Assembly: GCA_965247355.1 (NCBI GenBank)
Contig: OZ252011.1
Span: 124,001-188,000, forward strand
From: RHLJ01 sp965247355
Lineage (GTDB): Bacteria; Bacteroidota; Rhodothermia; Balneolales; Balneolaceae
DNA: 64,000 nt
Direction: 5' to 3'
Of this stretch, positions 35,790-45,557 are shown piece after piece. A program made the position numbers and the translations under genes. The notes beneath the pieces are model-generated. The model was not told where the DNA came from. It saw nothing but the letters and a program-made list of their open reading frames with translations, and did not search any database. The stretch's first letter is position 1; every line of letters starts with the position of its first letter.

Positions 35790-36698
35790 ATGAAAGCATT
35801 AAAATCATATTCTCATTTAAAGCAGCTCGAAGAGGAAGGGATTTATATAATGAGGGAGGTAGCAGCACAATTTGATCGCCCCGTACTTCTTTTCTCAGGA
35901 GGTAAAGATTCTATTGTTATGTTTCATCTAGCTCTAAAAGCATTTTATCCAGGTAAAATACCCTTTCCCTTAATGCATATTGATACAGGGCATAATTTTC
36001 CTGAGACGATTGAATTCAGAGATCGTCTTGTTGATAAATATGGTGTTGATTTAATCATAGGCTCGGTGCAGGATTCAATTGATGAAGGTCGAGTTGAAGA
36101 AGAAACTGGACCGGATGCATCAAGAAATGCTCTCCAAACAGTTACATTATTAGATACTTTAAAAAAACATCAAATCGACGCTGCATTAGGAGGAGGTCGT
36201 AGGGATGAAGAGAAGGCTCGTGCTAAAGAACGTTTTTTCTCTCATCGTGATGTATTTGGGCAATGGGATCCAAAAAATCAACGACCGGAGCTTTGGAACT
36301 TGTTTAATGGGAGGAAAAAACCGGGCGAGAATTTCAGAGTTTTTCCTATTAGTAATTGGACGGAAATGGATGTTTGGCAGTATATCGCTCAAGAGAAAAT
36401 AGAAATTCCATCTATTTATTTCGCTCATGAACGTGAGGTGTTTAACAGGCGTGGAGTTTGGTTAGCGGATACAGAATTTGTGAATAAGATGGATGACGAA
36501 GAAGTAGAAACAAGGACCGTTAGATTCAGAACCATTGGAGATGCCACCTGTACCGGTGCAGTTGAGTCAGAGGCCTCAAGTCTTGAAGGTATCATACAGG
36601 AAGTGGCATCTGCCAGAGAAACAGAACGAGGTACCCGCCACGATGATAAGAGAAGTGAAACGGCAATGGAAGACCGTAAGAAACAGGGTTACTTCTAA
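35790..36698 (+). CDS. cysD: Sulfate adenylyltransferase subunit 2 CysD
   Basis: This 302-residue protein has the PP-loop motif LLFSGGKDSIVM and the CysD features HIDTGHNFPETIEFRD and GGRRDEEKARAKER. It starts at the ATG at 35790, giving the same length as E. coli CysD; an ATG at 35772 would overlap cysQ. With CysN it makes APS from ATP and sulfate. The gene is followed after 23 bases by the fused cysN-cysC gene. Confidence 0.95.
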   Translation: MKALKSYSHLKQLEEEGIYIMREVAAQFDRPVLLFSGGKDSIVMFHLALKAFYPGKIPFPLMHIDTGHNFPETIEFRDRLVDKYGVDLIIGSVQDSIDEGRVEEETGPDASRNALQTVTLLDTLKKHQIDAALGGGRRDEEKARAKERFFSHRDVFGQWDPKNQRPELWNLFNGRKKPGENFRVFPISNWTEMDVWQYIAQEKIEIPSIYFAHEREVFNRRGVWLADTEFVNKMDDEEVETRTVRFRTIGDATCTGAVESEASSLEGIIQEVASARETERGTRHDDKRSETAMEDRKKQGYF

Positions 36699-36721
36699 AA
36701 TAAATTCAGAAATAAAGTACA

Positions 36722-38644
36722 ATGAGTTCTAGTTCTAAAAGCGGTCATACTAAAACAAAAGATTACGAAGAGAATACATATTTGGATATGGATCTTCTCC
36801 GGTTTACTACCGCCGGAAGCGTAGATGACGGAAAAAGTACATTAATTGGGCGTCTTCTGTATGATTCAAAATCGATTTTTGAAGATCAGATGGAAGCCAT
36901 TGAGAAGACTAGTAAAAGTAGTGGGGAAGAAGAAGTTAATTTGGCTCTTTTGACTGATGGCCTACAGGCAGAAAGAGAGCAGAAAATCACAATAGACGTT
37001 GCTTACCGTTATTTCGCTACTCCCAAAAGGAAGTTCATTATTGCGGATACGCCTGGGCACACTCAGTATACTCGAAATATGGTAACCGGGGCTTCAACAG
37101 CCGATTTAGCTATCATTTTAGTTGACGCTTCTAAAGGACTCCTGACACAATCACGACGTCACGCTTTTATATCATCATTATTAAGAATTCCGCATTTGGT
37201 AGTTGCTGTAAATAAAATGGATCTAGTCGATTATGATGAAAAGGTATTTGATACCATTGTTGATGACTTTAGGGAATTCTCTCACAAGCTTGATGTTACA
37301 GATATCACTTTTATTCCCATCTCTGCATTAAAAGGTGATAATGTGGTGGATAAAAGTGAAAATACAGATTGGTACAAAGGTTCCACACTTTTACATCATC
37401 TTGAAAATGTAAAAGTAGATGCAGGAGAGAACGTAGTCGATTTCAGATTGCCTGTGCAATATGTAATTCGTCCAAACCGAACCTTTAGAGGGTTTGCAGG
37501 TCAGGTTGCCTCAGGGCATGTTCGTCCAGGTGATGAAGTAAAAGTACTTCCATCCGGACTTACCACAAAAGTAAAGGATATTGTTACCAGGGATGGAAAT
37601 CTTGAAGCTGCTTATGCTGGTGATTCGATCACCCTTACAATGGAAGATGAGATTGATATCAGTCGTGGAGATATGATTGTTCGTAGGAATAACGTGCCAA
37701 CGATGAGAAATGAATTTGAAGCTTATTTGTGCTGGATGAATGAAAAAGCGATGGGACTGAATAAGCAGTACATTCTTCAGCATACGAGTAGGACAGTTCA
37801 GGTATTTGTCGAAAATCTGCTTTATCGAATAAATGTAGATAGTTTAAGTCGTGAAGATGCTAATAAGCTGGACCTTAATGAAATTGGCAGAGTTAAGCTT
37901 AAGACAAGTCAACCACTATTTTTTGACCCATATCAGATTAATCAGAAAACCGGAAGTTTTATAATTATTGATCCGGCATCTAATGTTACAGTTGGGGCTG
38001 GGATGATACGTGCCGGGTCTACTGTTTCTAAAGATGATGATAAAGCTGATGCAGAAAAACTTATTTCCCCAAATGTTACCTGGGAACCATGGAGCATTCC
38101 AAGGGAAGAACGCGAAAAGAGAAATGGTCATTCAGCAAAAGTAGTTTGGTTTACCGGAATTTCGGGAGCTGGAAAAAGTACTATTGCAAAAGAGCTTGAA
38201 CGAAGACTTTGGAATGAGGGAAAACAGACTGTCTTGTTAGATGGAGATCAGGTTCGGCATGGATTAAATGGTGATCTTGGATTTAGTCCAAAAGATAGAG
38301 GTGAAAATATTCGCCGTGTTGGTCAAGTGGCAAGATTGTTCTTTGAGCACGGAAATATAGTACTCTGTACATTTGTGTCACCTTTTGTGAAAGATCGCGA
38401 AGCTGTTGAAGCGTTATTCCCTGAAGGAAAATTCACAGAGATTCAGATAACTTGTTCTCCTGATACCGCGAAAAAACGAGATCCGAAAGGACTGTACGCC
38501 AAAGCAGAAAAAGGAGAGATATCTAATCTTACCGGCTTTGATGCAGAGCATGAAGAATCCGAAACACCAGCCATGATTATCGATACGGATCAGGTGAGCG
38601 TAGATGAGGCGGTGGGTGCGATCATGGAAAGCTTTTTCAGTTAA
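36722..38644 (+). CDS. cysNC: Bifunctional CysN sulfate adenylyltransferase subunit 1 / CysC APS kinase
   Basis: The 640 residues comprise an N-terminal elongation-factor-like GTPase (P-loop GSVDDGKST at 32-40, then DTPGHTQYTRNM and NKMD), EF-Tu-type beta domains, and a C-terminal APS kinase from about 470 (P-loop TGISGAGKST, then DGDQVRHGLN). The fusion produces APS with CysD and phosphorylates it to PAPS. Such fusions are known from NodQ and many proteobacterial and Bacteroidota genomes. It ends the sulfate module; no PAPS reductase or sulfite reductase follows in this window. Confidence 0.95.
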   Translation: MSSSSKSGHTKTKDYEENTYLDMDLLRFTTAGSVDDGKSTLIGRLLYDSKSIFEDQMEAIEKTSKSSGEEEVNLALLTDGLQAEREQKITIDVAYRYFATPKRKFIIADTPGHTQYTRNMVTGASTADLAIILVDASKGLLTQSRRHAFISSLLRIPHLVVAVNKMDLVDYDEKVFDTIVDDFREFSHKLDVTDITFIPISALKGDNVVDKSENTDWYKGSTLLHHLENVKVDAGENVVDFRLPVQYVIRPNRTFRGFAGQVASGHVRPGDEVKVLPSGLTTKVKDIVTRDGNLEAAYAGDSITLTMEDEIDISRGDMIVRRNNVPTMRNEFEAYLCWMNEKAMGLNKQYILQHTSRTVQVFVENLLYRINVDSLSREDANKLDLNEIGRVKLKTSQPLFFDPYQINQKTGSFIIIDPASNVTVGAGMIRAGSTVSKDDDKADAEKLISPNVTWEPWSIPREEREKRNGHSAKVVWFTGISGAGKSTIAKELERRLWNEGKQTVLLDGDQVRHGLNGDLGFSPKDRGENIRRVGQVARLFFEHGNIVLCTFVSPFVKDREAVEALFPEGKFTEIQITCSPDTAKKRDPKGLYAKAEKGEISNLTGFDAEHEESETPAMIIDTDQVSVDEAVGAIMESFFS

Positions 38645-38817
38645 GTTACTAGAGAAAAATTAACTGACAAGGTTTTCTGGTTTTATTGGGGAACTAAAAA
38701 AAACGAAAAGTGTTAGTCTGTGATTTGTTTAATGTATCCTTGTATATCCAGTAAAAATCTGTTTCTAAATCCTTAATTAATCCTTATTATTACTAATTAA
38801 TCATTTAGCGACGAAAC

Positions 38818-39999
38818 GTGACTAACCAAGATCAAAACAACGACGGATCGGAAAACAAGAAACAACACTCCGGGGGCGAATTTCCTATGCAGGAGTACCG
38901 CCTGGTACCGGCAGATCAGTTTGATGGAGCGCAAGGAAATAATGAAGTCGAGATCGACCTGATCGAACTCGCTAAAACGATCTGGGGCAGCCGAAAAACC
39001 ATTTATAAGTTTGTCGCAGTCGGTGCCATACTTGGAGTTTTAGTGGCCTTGCTAAGCCCGAAAGAATACGTGAGTTCTGCCACCCTGATGCCGGAATACA
39101 GTGCCGAAAGTCAGGGTGGAGCTTCCAGTTTACTTCAACAATACGGAGGATTAATTGGGTTAAGTGGTGGAACATACAATTCATCCAGTAATGCCATTCG
39201 TGTGGATCTGTATCCACAGATTGTATCCAGTCTCACTTTTCAGGATCAACTGTCCAGAGAACCCTTCTATTTTTCAGAGTATGATACCACGGCTTCCATA
39301 TATGCTTATTATCTGGAAATTCAATCCCCGGGCTTGATTGGAGCCATTAAAAAATATACGATCGGGTTACCCGGTTTAATTATTGGGGCTTTTCAACAGG
39401 AGGAGCAAGCAGTTGAAACCATAGAAGACGGGATTGTCCGCCTGAGTGAAGATGAAATGAAGGTAATAAAAGATATGCGTTCCAGAGTATCTGCCAGCCT
39501 GGATGAGGAGTCGGGAATTATATCTGTTTCAGCACAAATGGGTGATCCGGAACTCGCAGCTAAGGTTGCAAAATATACCATCGAAGAATTAACGATCTAT
39601 TTGACGGATTACCGAACGGAAAAAGTACAACGGGATCTGGATTATATTGAAGAACAGCTGATGGTAGCAGGGGACAGATTCGAAACCGCACAATTGGCAC
39701 TGGCAGAATTCAGAGACAGTAACCAGGGCACCCTCACGGCACGGGCCCGAACCGAAGAGCAGCGTCTTAATTCGGAATATGATGTTGCTTTTAATGTATA
39801 CAATACCCTAACTCAACAATATGAAGAAGCCAAGCTGAAAGTACAGGAAGAAACACCGGTATTTAAAGTCCTGCAGCCGGTACAAGTACCTGTAAATGAT
39901 ACAACAAGTGGATTATTAATACTAGTATTGTTTATTTTGATGAGCTTTACAATTGGAGTTACATATATAGGTCTTCCTTTTCTCTATAAGTACCATTAA
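38818..39999 (+). CDS. wzz: Wzz/chain-length determinant-like protein
   Basis: This 393-residue inner-membrane protein has a GTG start, a first transmembrane helix at about residues 58-78 and a last one near 365-390. A coiled-coil periplasmic region lies between them (residues 255-345). The Wzz domain begins IDLIELAKTIWGSRKTIYK, and no tyrosine-kinase domain is attached. It should regulate glycan chain length with the Wzy-like polymerase encoded next. The start is not supported by a clear Shine-Dalgarno; Met24 is an alternative. GC content is high until about 39890 and drops sharply in the last 110 bases of the gene. Confidence 0.85.
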   Translation: MTNQDQNNDGSENKKQHSGGEFPMQEYRLVPADQFDGAQGNNEVEIDLIELAKTIWGSRKTIYKFVAVGAILGVLVALLSPKEYVSSATLMPEYSAESQGGASSLLQQYGGLIGLSGGTYNSSSNAIRVDLYPQIVSSLTFQDQLSREPFYFSEYDTTASIYAYYLEIQSPGLIGAIKKYTIGLPGLIIGAFQQEEQAVETIEDGIVRLSEDEMKVIKDMRSRVSASLDEESGIISVSAQMGDPELAAKVAKYTIEELTIYLTDYRTEKVQRDLDYIEEQLMVAGDRFETAQLALAEFRDSNQGTLTARARTEEQRLNSEYDVAFNVYNTLTQQYEEAKLKVQEETPVFKVLQPVQVPVNDTTSGLLILVLFILMSFTIGVTYIGLPFLYKYH

Positions 40000-40011
40000 A
40001 GCTATGGTCAT

Positions 40012-41253
40012 ATGAAGCTAGTAGTCCTTGAAGATCGGAAAATTGATTATTATAGTCATAATAGGACAATAAAATATACATTTTTATTTCTGATTGGTTT
40101 ATTAGGTAGCCTATTTTTTTTATTTCTTTCAATTATACCACTTCAATATAAATTATTATTAGAGGTAATTTTTAATTTTATTTGCCTTTATTATTTGTAT
40201 AAATCAAAAATATTTAAGGGTGTAAATTTAACTACTTTTAGTCTATTAATATTATATATTAGTAGTAATATTGCATTATTATTAATGTCCAAAAATATTT
40301 CAGACAATTTTACACTAGTAAGATACTACGTTTATTTTCCAATATTTTTATTTCTCGGTATCGCACTAAAAAGAAAAGATGCTAAGTTAAGTAAGTTTCT
40401 CTATCAGATTTGTATTGCATCTATGATCGGTACATTAGTGTACGTTATTTCAACAAAAATGTTATTTAATACTGTAGAAGAATTTAGAAGCTTGTCAAAA
40501 ATCTATGGCAGTAGTTTTTCTAATTCCTTGAGGTTTGCCGTGGAGGAAAAATATAAATTTACACCACTTATAATTCCTCCACTTGTTTTGTATTCTATTT
40601 CAAATATAAGAATAAGTTCTGGGGTTATTCAAAAATTAGGATACTCATTCATAATATTAGCTACTGGGTATTTGGCATTCGAATCGAATATGAGAAGTGT
40701 TCTCTTAGCTTACATTTTATCAATAGGTACAGTATTTTTGATGCCAAGGTCAAAAATGCAGCCCGCCATCAAAATCGTTATATTCGTATTAAGTTTGTTA
40801 ATGATATTTTATTTATTCCGATTTATTATAATTAATGATCCAGAATTTATTGAACAAATATCTGGAAAAGGAATTTTTTCTTCAGATGTAGTCTTGAGAA
40901 TAAGTATTCTATTTGATAATGCTATTCCAATCTTAAATTTTGAAGCAATTAGTCTTCTACCAGTTGGAGTTGTTGAGGTGCCTTATATACGAAATGGATT
41001 AAACATAGCTGATAGCACTTTATTGGGATTAAATACTAATTATGGTTATTTCTTTGGAATTCTAATTTATATCTCGTTTTTAATTTTACTAATTTATCGT
41101 GTATTAAAATATGTAAACACACGGGGATTAGATAATCTGGTGCTGTTATCAATTATATTAGTTCACGTGATCAACATGATAAATGATTACTATTTACTTT
41201 TTTTACCAGACGTTATTATCACTGCAATTCTAGTTGGATATTGTTCAGAATAG
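40012..41253 (+). CDS. wzy: Wzy-like O-antigen/polysaccharide polymerase
   Basis: This 413-residue protein is made of about 10-11 hydrophobic helices with a large loop around residues 280-335, the layout of Wzy polymerases and O-antigen ligases. No catalytic motif can be named because the family is too variable. It is very AT-rich (9 G/C among the 60 bases from 40201). It follows wzz by 12 bases and is the only polymerase candidate in the locus. It would join repeat units in the periplasm. An O-antigen ligase is the alternative. Confidence 0.72.
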   Translation: MKLVVLEDRKIDYYSHNRTIKYTFLFLIGLLGSLFFLFLSIIPLQYKLLLEVIFNFICLYYLYKSKIFKGVNLTTFSLLILYISSNIALLLMSKNISDNFTLVRYYVYFPIFLFLGIALKRKDAKLSKFLYQICIASMIGTLVYVISTKMLFNTVEEFRSLSKIYGSSFSNSLRFAVEEKYKFTPLIIPPLVLYSISNIRISSGVIQKLGYSFIILATGYLAFESNMRSVLLAYILSIGTVFLMPRSKMQPAIKIVIFVLSLLMIFYLFRFIIINDPEFIEQISGKGIFSSDVVLRISILFDNAIPILNFEAISLLPVGVVEVPYIRNGLNIADSTLLGLNTNYGYFFGILIYISFLILLIYRVLKYVNTRGLDNLVLLSIILVHVINMINDYYLLFLPDVIITAILVGYCSE

Positions 41254-41255
41254 AT

Positions 41256-42290
41256 ATGTCAATCCAAATAATTGATCCATTTTATAAGGGGAGTAGGAAA
41301 TACATTACTGATTTGTTTATTGAGCATTTTATATTGCTTGGCAAACAAGTAGAATTAATTAGATCTACAAACGAAGATTTTGATACAACTGATGGAGTCC
41401 ACTCAGTAAGGTCATTTAAGTTGTCTGAAAAAAAATGGTATTATCGCTTAAATAATAAAGATATAGCTAATTTGACTAAACTTGTAAGCATTAATGGCGG
41501 TAATCTGTTTATAAACGGTATTAATGAGCTATTTAAATTTAAGTTTTTATTGTTTCTCTTCAATTTCAAAGGTTACAAATTTGTAATCGATTATAATTAT
41601 AACATTGATGAATCCTTATTTAAAAGGCAGATTAAAAGATATCTTTATAAAATTCTATCAATTAATGTAGTAGCTTTGGATGAAAGATTGCTTGATATCA
41701 ATGCTAATATTTTCTGGTTCCCAGATATTCAGCCTGGGGAATTTAACCCTAAACCATTTAATAATAATGAGATCAAGCATCTTGCTTTGATAGGTAAACA
41801 AAATGAAAGAAAGGGAATTGATAATTTTATATCTGTATTGGTTAGTCCAGAATCAAGCAATTACAAGTTCAGTATTTTCGGTAAAATTGAAAATAAAAAC
41901 TATGAAAATATAATAAAAAAGCTCCCAAACGTAGATTACTACACAGAATATTTAACCGATGCAGAACTTAATCAGAAGCTTAATTACGTAGATGTAATTG
42001 TATTGCCATATTCGAACACTTTTATTGGTTCGAGTGGAGTTTTAGCTACTGCAATGAAAAAGAAAATTCCGGTTTTAGCAACTGCACATGGCTTGGTAGG
42101 TTACAGAGTAAAAAGGCATAGAGTTGGTCTTACATTTCAATACAACGAGCTGCCCAGATCTTTTTTTGATTGTATTGAAAAATTTAGATTATCTGACCAT
42201 TATGATGCTATTGAATTATTTAATGAAGAGTTTTCAGCAATAAAATTTAAAAAGAAAACAAAAGAATTAATTGAACATTTTAATAACTAA
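41256..42290 (+). CDS. Glycosyltransferase, GT4/GT-B type
   Basis: This 344-residue protein starts at the ATG at 41256, two bases after the wzy stop (MSIQIIDPFYKGSRKYI). The second half has GT-B features: HLALIGKQNERKGIDNFI, a short ADLNQKLNYVDVIVLPY-like segment (here TDAELNQKLNYVDVIVLPYS) and SGVLATAMKKKIPVLA. These bind the nucleotide-sugar donor. It would add one sugar to the lipid-linked repeat unit on the cytoplasmic side. Donor and acceptor are unknown. The gene overlaps the next by 20 bases. Confidence 0.78.
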   Translation: MSIQIIDPFYKGSRKYITDLFIEHFILLGKQVELIRSTNEDFDTTDGVHSVRSFKLSEKKWYYRLNNKDIANLTKLVSINGGNLFINGINELFKFKFLLFLFNFKGYKFVIDYNYNIDESLFKRQIKRYLYKILSINVVALDERLLDINANIFWFPDIQPGEFNPKPFNNNEIKHLALIGKQNERKGIDNFISVLVSPESSNYKFSIFGKIENKNYENIIKKLPNVDYYTEYLTDAELNQKLNYVDVIVLPYSNTFIGSSGVLATAMKKKIPVLATAHGLVGYRVKRHRVGLTFQYNELPRSFFDCIEKFRLSDHYDAIELFNEEFSAIKFKKKTKELIEHFNN

Positions 42291-43446
42291 TGTATTTGGT
42301 GATTTAAATAAAGGTGATAAGGCACTGTTCGAAACCCTTTATCATATCATTAAATCAAAAAATAGTAACGCCAATATTTCAGCTGTAGCAAGGTTCTATG
42401 AAGATTTTGATCTGGATGTTAATATTATAGAGCAGCCAACGAAATTAAATTCTCGTAATATTTTTTATAGGGTCTTTTACTATATATTTGTAATAGTTTA
42501 CATGGAACTTTCATTAAGAATTGGAATCTCATTTAGTTCTCGTTTCCAGGAGTATCTTGATGCAGTTAGAGAATCAGACATTGTAATATCCTGTCCTGGT
42601 GGGTTTCTGGAGGATTCGAATCTATCTTATTTACTTGGGTTATTGCAGATGCATCATGCTCAAATACGAGGTAAAAAATGTATCATTGCTCCTCAAAGTA
42701 TAGGCCCAATAAAAAGTAAAATCGGGCGCTTTTTTTTGAAGAAGATACTTTCAGGCTTTGATCATATTTTTGTTAGAGAATCCTTCAGTTACAAATTCCT
42801 TATAGATTTAGGGGTGAATGAAAATTTAATAACGAAAACCACAGATGTGGCACTGCATTCGAGTAAGTTTCATTCTTTTCAAATTTTAAAAAGGGAAGAG
42901 GATTTGCATCTCAGTACTGTAGTTCGTTGGAATTTCCCACATATGGAATCTGTGGATTATCAGATTAATAATTATATATGGACACTAAATAATTATTATA
43001 AATATCTACACCAAAAATATGGATTTAGAACTCTTATTTATGATCAGGTTAGCGTAGATAAACAATTTTCCGATTTACTTGACTATGATAAGAGTTATCT
43101 GAAAAAATACAAGATTGAAGATTTCAAGCAAACTATTTCAGAAATTTCCAAGGCTAAATTATTTACAGGATCACGTTTTCATTCATGTGTATTCTCAATG
43201 ATGGCCAATACACCCTTTATTGCTATTGCTTATTTGCCAAAGACAAGTGGTATACTAAGGGATCTTAATTTGGATTCGAATTGTCTTGATATTAATAATA
43301 TTAAACTTGAAGAACTTATTGAAAAGGCTGATTACATTTTGGAAAATTATGAGCATGAAATGGAATTATTGAAAGGAATAAGTAATAATTTGGACACTAA
43401 ATTTGAAGATTATATTGAAGATACTGTCCAAGAATCAATTCTTTAA
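42271..43446 (+). CDS. Polysaccharide pyruvyl transferase family protein
   Basis: This 391-residue protein uses a TTG start (MNILITNVFGDLNKGDKALFE), placed inside the end of the previous gene. Family motifs are visible: SCPGGFLEDS, IIAPQSIGPIKS, VRESFSYKFLIDLGV and TGSRFHSCVFSMMANTPFI. These GT-B-like enzymes transfer pyruvate as a ketal onto a sugar, or act in related glycan modifications. It probably decorates the repeat unit. A second family member lies at 45558. Confidence 0.85.
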   Translation: MNILITNVFGDLNKGDKALFETLYHIIKSKNSNANISAVARFYEDFDLDVNIIEQPTKLNSRNIFYRVFYYIFVIVYMELSLRIGISFSSRFQEYLDAVRESDIVISCPGGFLEDSNLSYLLGLLQMHHAQIRGKKCIIAPQSIGPIKSKIGRFFLKKILSGFDHIFVRESFSYKFLIDLGVNENLITKTTDVALHSSKFHSFQILKREEDLHLSTVVRWNFPHMESVDYQINNYIWTLNNYYKYLHQKYGFRTLIYDQVSVDKQFSDLLDYDKSYLKKYKIEDFKQTISEISKAKLFTGSRFHSCVFSMMANTPFIAIAYLPKTSGILRDLNLDSNCLDINNIKLEELIEKADYILENYEHEMELLKGISNNLDTKFEDYIEDTVQESIL

Positions 43447-44623
43447 CATTCTAGGGGTCGGTTTTCCAGTAGCACTTCAGGTAATTATTATGCCAATAAT
43501 TATCTCTAACTACGGAATATCAAACTTTGGTCTATATTCTATAATAAATTCAGTAATCTACACAGTTCCGGTAATTGGCTTTGGTACAAATGTGAGTCTA
43601 ATCAAATATGTATCAGAAAATGAAACAGATCAGGATCTTTATTACTACTCACTTGTAAACTTATTCGTGATTATTTGGCTCATCGCTATGATTTTTATGC
43701 TACTACCATTCAAAGCACATGGTGTATTAGCTGAATTACTGAAATATAAATACTACCTCGCTACAGCTGGGTTTTCGAATTTGATAGTTATAATAACTCA
43801 AGCCACATTTAAAGGACAAAACAATTATTCGCTACATAGCGTTGTTTCCATAATCTTAGCCTTATCAAATTATGGATTACCCCTTATTCTGATACTTATA
43901 TATGAGATCTCTTTGGAGCAATTCTTTTTTGTGTATAGCATGTCGTACCCACTCGCCCTGCTTATTGTTTTTTTAACTTTAAAGAGATTCAAAATCATAT
44001 TTGACTGGAATGCCATAAAGCATATATACAGTTATAGTTTCAAAATAGGCTGGGCAAATTTGTTGAACATATCATTTGTGCAAGGGCAAAAGTATTTACT
44101 CCTATTCTTTACAAGCATGTCTTATGTTGGGATATATTCTATAGCATATACAATATTTTCTAAATTACATCTAGTGCTTTCCTCGTATAATGAAACAGTT
44201 CTAAGTGAATTATTTAATATAAAAGAGAAGAAAATATATATTAAAGATAAAATTATAAGATCTATTTTTGCTTCTCTGTTCGTTTACAGCCTTACTTATT
44301 TTTGTTTGGAAGTAATAAAAAAAATACTGCTTAAAAATCAAATTGGTGCAGAAGAATTCGACTTAATATTTTACACATTAATTATTCCATATTTTGTTAT
44401 GGGATTTTCGAGTATTTGTTATCATGTGTTTAATACAGTAGGACTACAGAAAGTTAATTTAATTACTCTTTTTATTAGGGTGACATCACTTTTCATTCTC
44501 GTGTTAATATTAGGAAATTTTCGAAATATAGTTCCAATAATTGCAGTATCAATTTTATTTGGCGAGGTTTATAGCATGATTATGTTTTACGTTAAAAGAG
44601 AAAGAATTTCAAATTATGCTTGA
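43403..44623 (+). CDS. wzx: Wzx-like flippase
   Basis: This protein of about 406 residues has roughly 12 hydrophobic helices, opening FFNILGVGFPVALQVIIMPI, typical of polysaccharide biosynthesis (MATE-like) flippases. The TTG start at 43403 overlaps the previous gene by 44 bases; another TTG at 43415 is as likely. It should flip the undecaprenyl-linked repeat unit to the periplasm. Base composition is as AT-rich as its neighbours. It overlaps the next glycosyltransferase by 8 bases. Confidence 0.82.
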   Translation: MKIILKILSKNQFFNILGVGFPVALQVIIMPIIISNYGISNFGLYSIINSVIYTVPVIGFGTNVSLIKYVSENETDQDLYYYSLVNLFVIIWLIAMIFMLLPFKAHGVLAELLKYKYYLATAGFSNLIVIITQATFKGQNNYSLHSVVSIILALSNYGLPLILILIYEISLEQFFFVYSMSYPLALLIVFLTLKRFKIIFDWNAIKHIYSYSFKIGWANLLNISFVQGQKYLLLFFTSMSYVGIYSIAYTIFSKLHLVLSSYNETVLSELFNIKEKKIYIKDKIIRSIFASLFVYSLTYFCLEVIKKILLKNQIGAEEFDLIFYTLIIPYFVMGFSSICYHVFNTVGLQKVNLITLFIRVTSLFILVLILGNFRNIVPIIAVSILFGEVYSMIMFYVKRERISNYA

Positions 44624-45551
44624 GTTCAGGGATACTTTTTTTCTAGTTGTAGGTAAACCACCCGTTAACGGAATGACTGTGATTAGTTCTTATATTATCG
44701 ATAAATATGGTTCTATAAATAATAATGAATATGCTATTGTAAGAAAAAAATTTAAACGTAAGTCATTTTGGCTATTGCAGAAATGGGTTGATCTATTCAG
44801 AAACTTAATCTCTTATTTGCTTTTCAGAAGAAAGAAATGGTTATATATAGTTTCAGAAAGCGGCAAAGGCATAGTTTTCACCTACTTAATTATGAGCCTA
44901 TCTATTCTAACTAAAAGGAGAGTTTATTTGCATCATCATGTATTTAGTTATATAAACAAACACAATTATCTTATTTCAAAAATATCTAACTATAAGAATG
45001 TCGTTCATATTTTTCTGTGCAACAAAATGAGAGATAAGTTTACTGACAAGTATGGCCAAGTCAACTCGATTATTATCAATAATAAGAATTTCTTTGACAT
45101 TAAACCGAAACAGATAATGGCTGGTAGTAGCGCTAAATTAAAGGTCGGCCTCTTAAGTAATTTAAATAAGGAAAAGGGATTATTTGATTTTTTGTATTTA
45201 GTTAAGTCACTCAGTCTTGATAAGTTTGAATTTCATTTAGCCGGTCCAATTGTCAATAGTGATGATCGAAAATTTGTCAAAAAAGAAGAGATAATATACT
45301 ATGGCCCAGTGCAAGGTGAACTCAAGAATAAATTTTATTCTGAAATTGATGTTTTTGTTTTTCCAACCAAGTACAAGAATGAAGCACAACCGTTAGTTCT
45401 TTACGAAGCTATGGAATTTGGCAAATATATAATCACCTATGACCGAGGATGTATAAAAAGCCAAGTAGAAGGGCATGGTCTTATTGTAAATGATAAAGAA
45501 GAACTCAAAAAAGCTTTAAATGATTATTATAAACAACATATAAATGGTTAA
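44616..45551 (+). CDS. Glycosyltransferase, GT-B type
   Basis: This 311-residue protein has a weakly conserved N-terminal half with the acceptor-side GKPPVNGMTVISSYI. The C-terminal half has the GT4-like donor region: KVGLLSNLNKEKGLFDFL, EIDVFVFPTKYKNEAQPLVLYEAMEFGKY (read in two parts) and IITYDRGC. The last Glu-x7-Glu pattern (EAQPLVLYEAMEFG) is the donor-binding signature. It is short for the family but complete. The sugar is unknown. It is part of the plus-strand glycan operon. Confidence 0.8.
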   Translation: MLEFRDTFFLVVGKPPVNGMTVISSYIIDKYGSINNNEYAIVRKKFKRKSFWLLQKWVDLFRNLISYLLFRRKKWLYIVSESGKGIVFTYLIMSLSILTKRRVYLHHHVFSYINKHNYLISKISNYKNVVHIFLCNKMRDKFTDKYGQVNSIIINNKNFFDIKPKQIMAGSSAKLKVGLLSNLNKEKGLFDFLYLVKSLSLDKFEFHLAGPIVNSDDRKFVKKEEIIYYGPVQGELKNKFYSEIDVFVFPTKYKNEAQPLVLYEAMEFGKYIITYDRGCIKSQVEGHGLIVNDKEELKKALNDYYKQHING

Positions 45552-45557
45552 TTTTTA

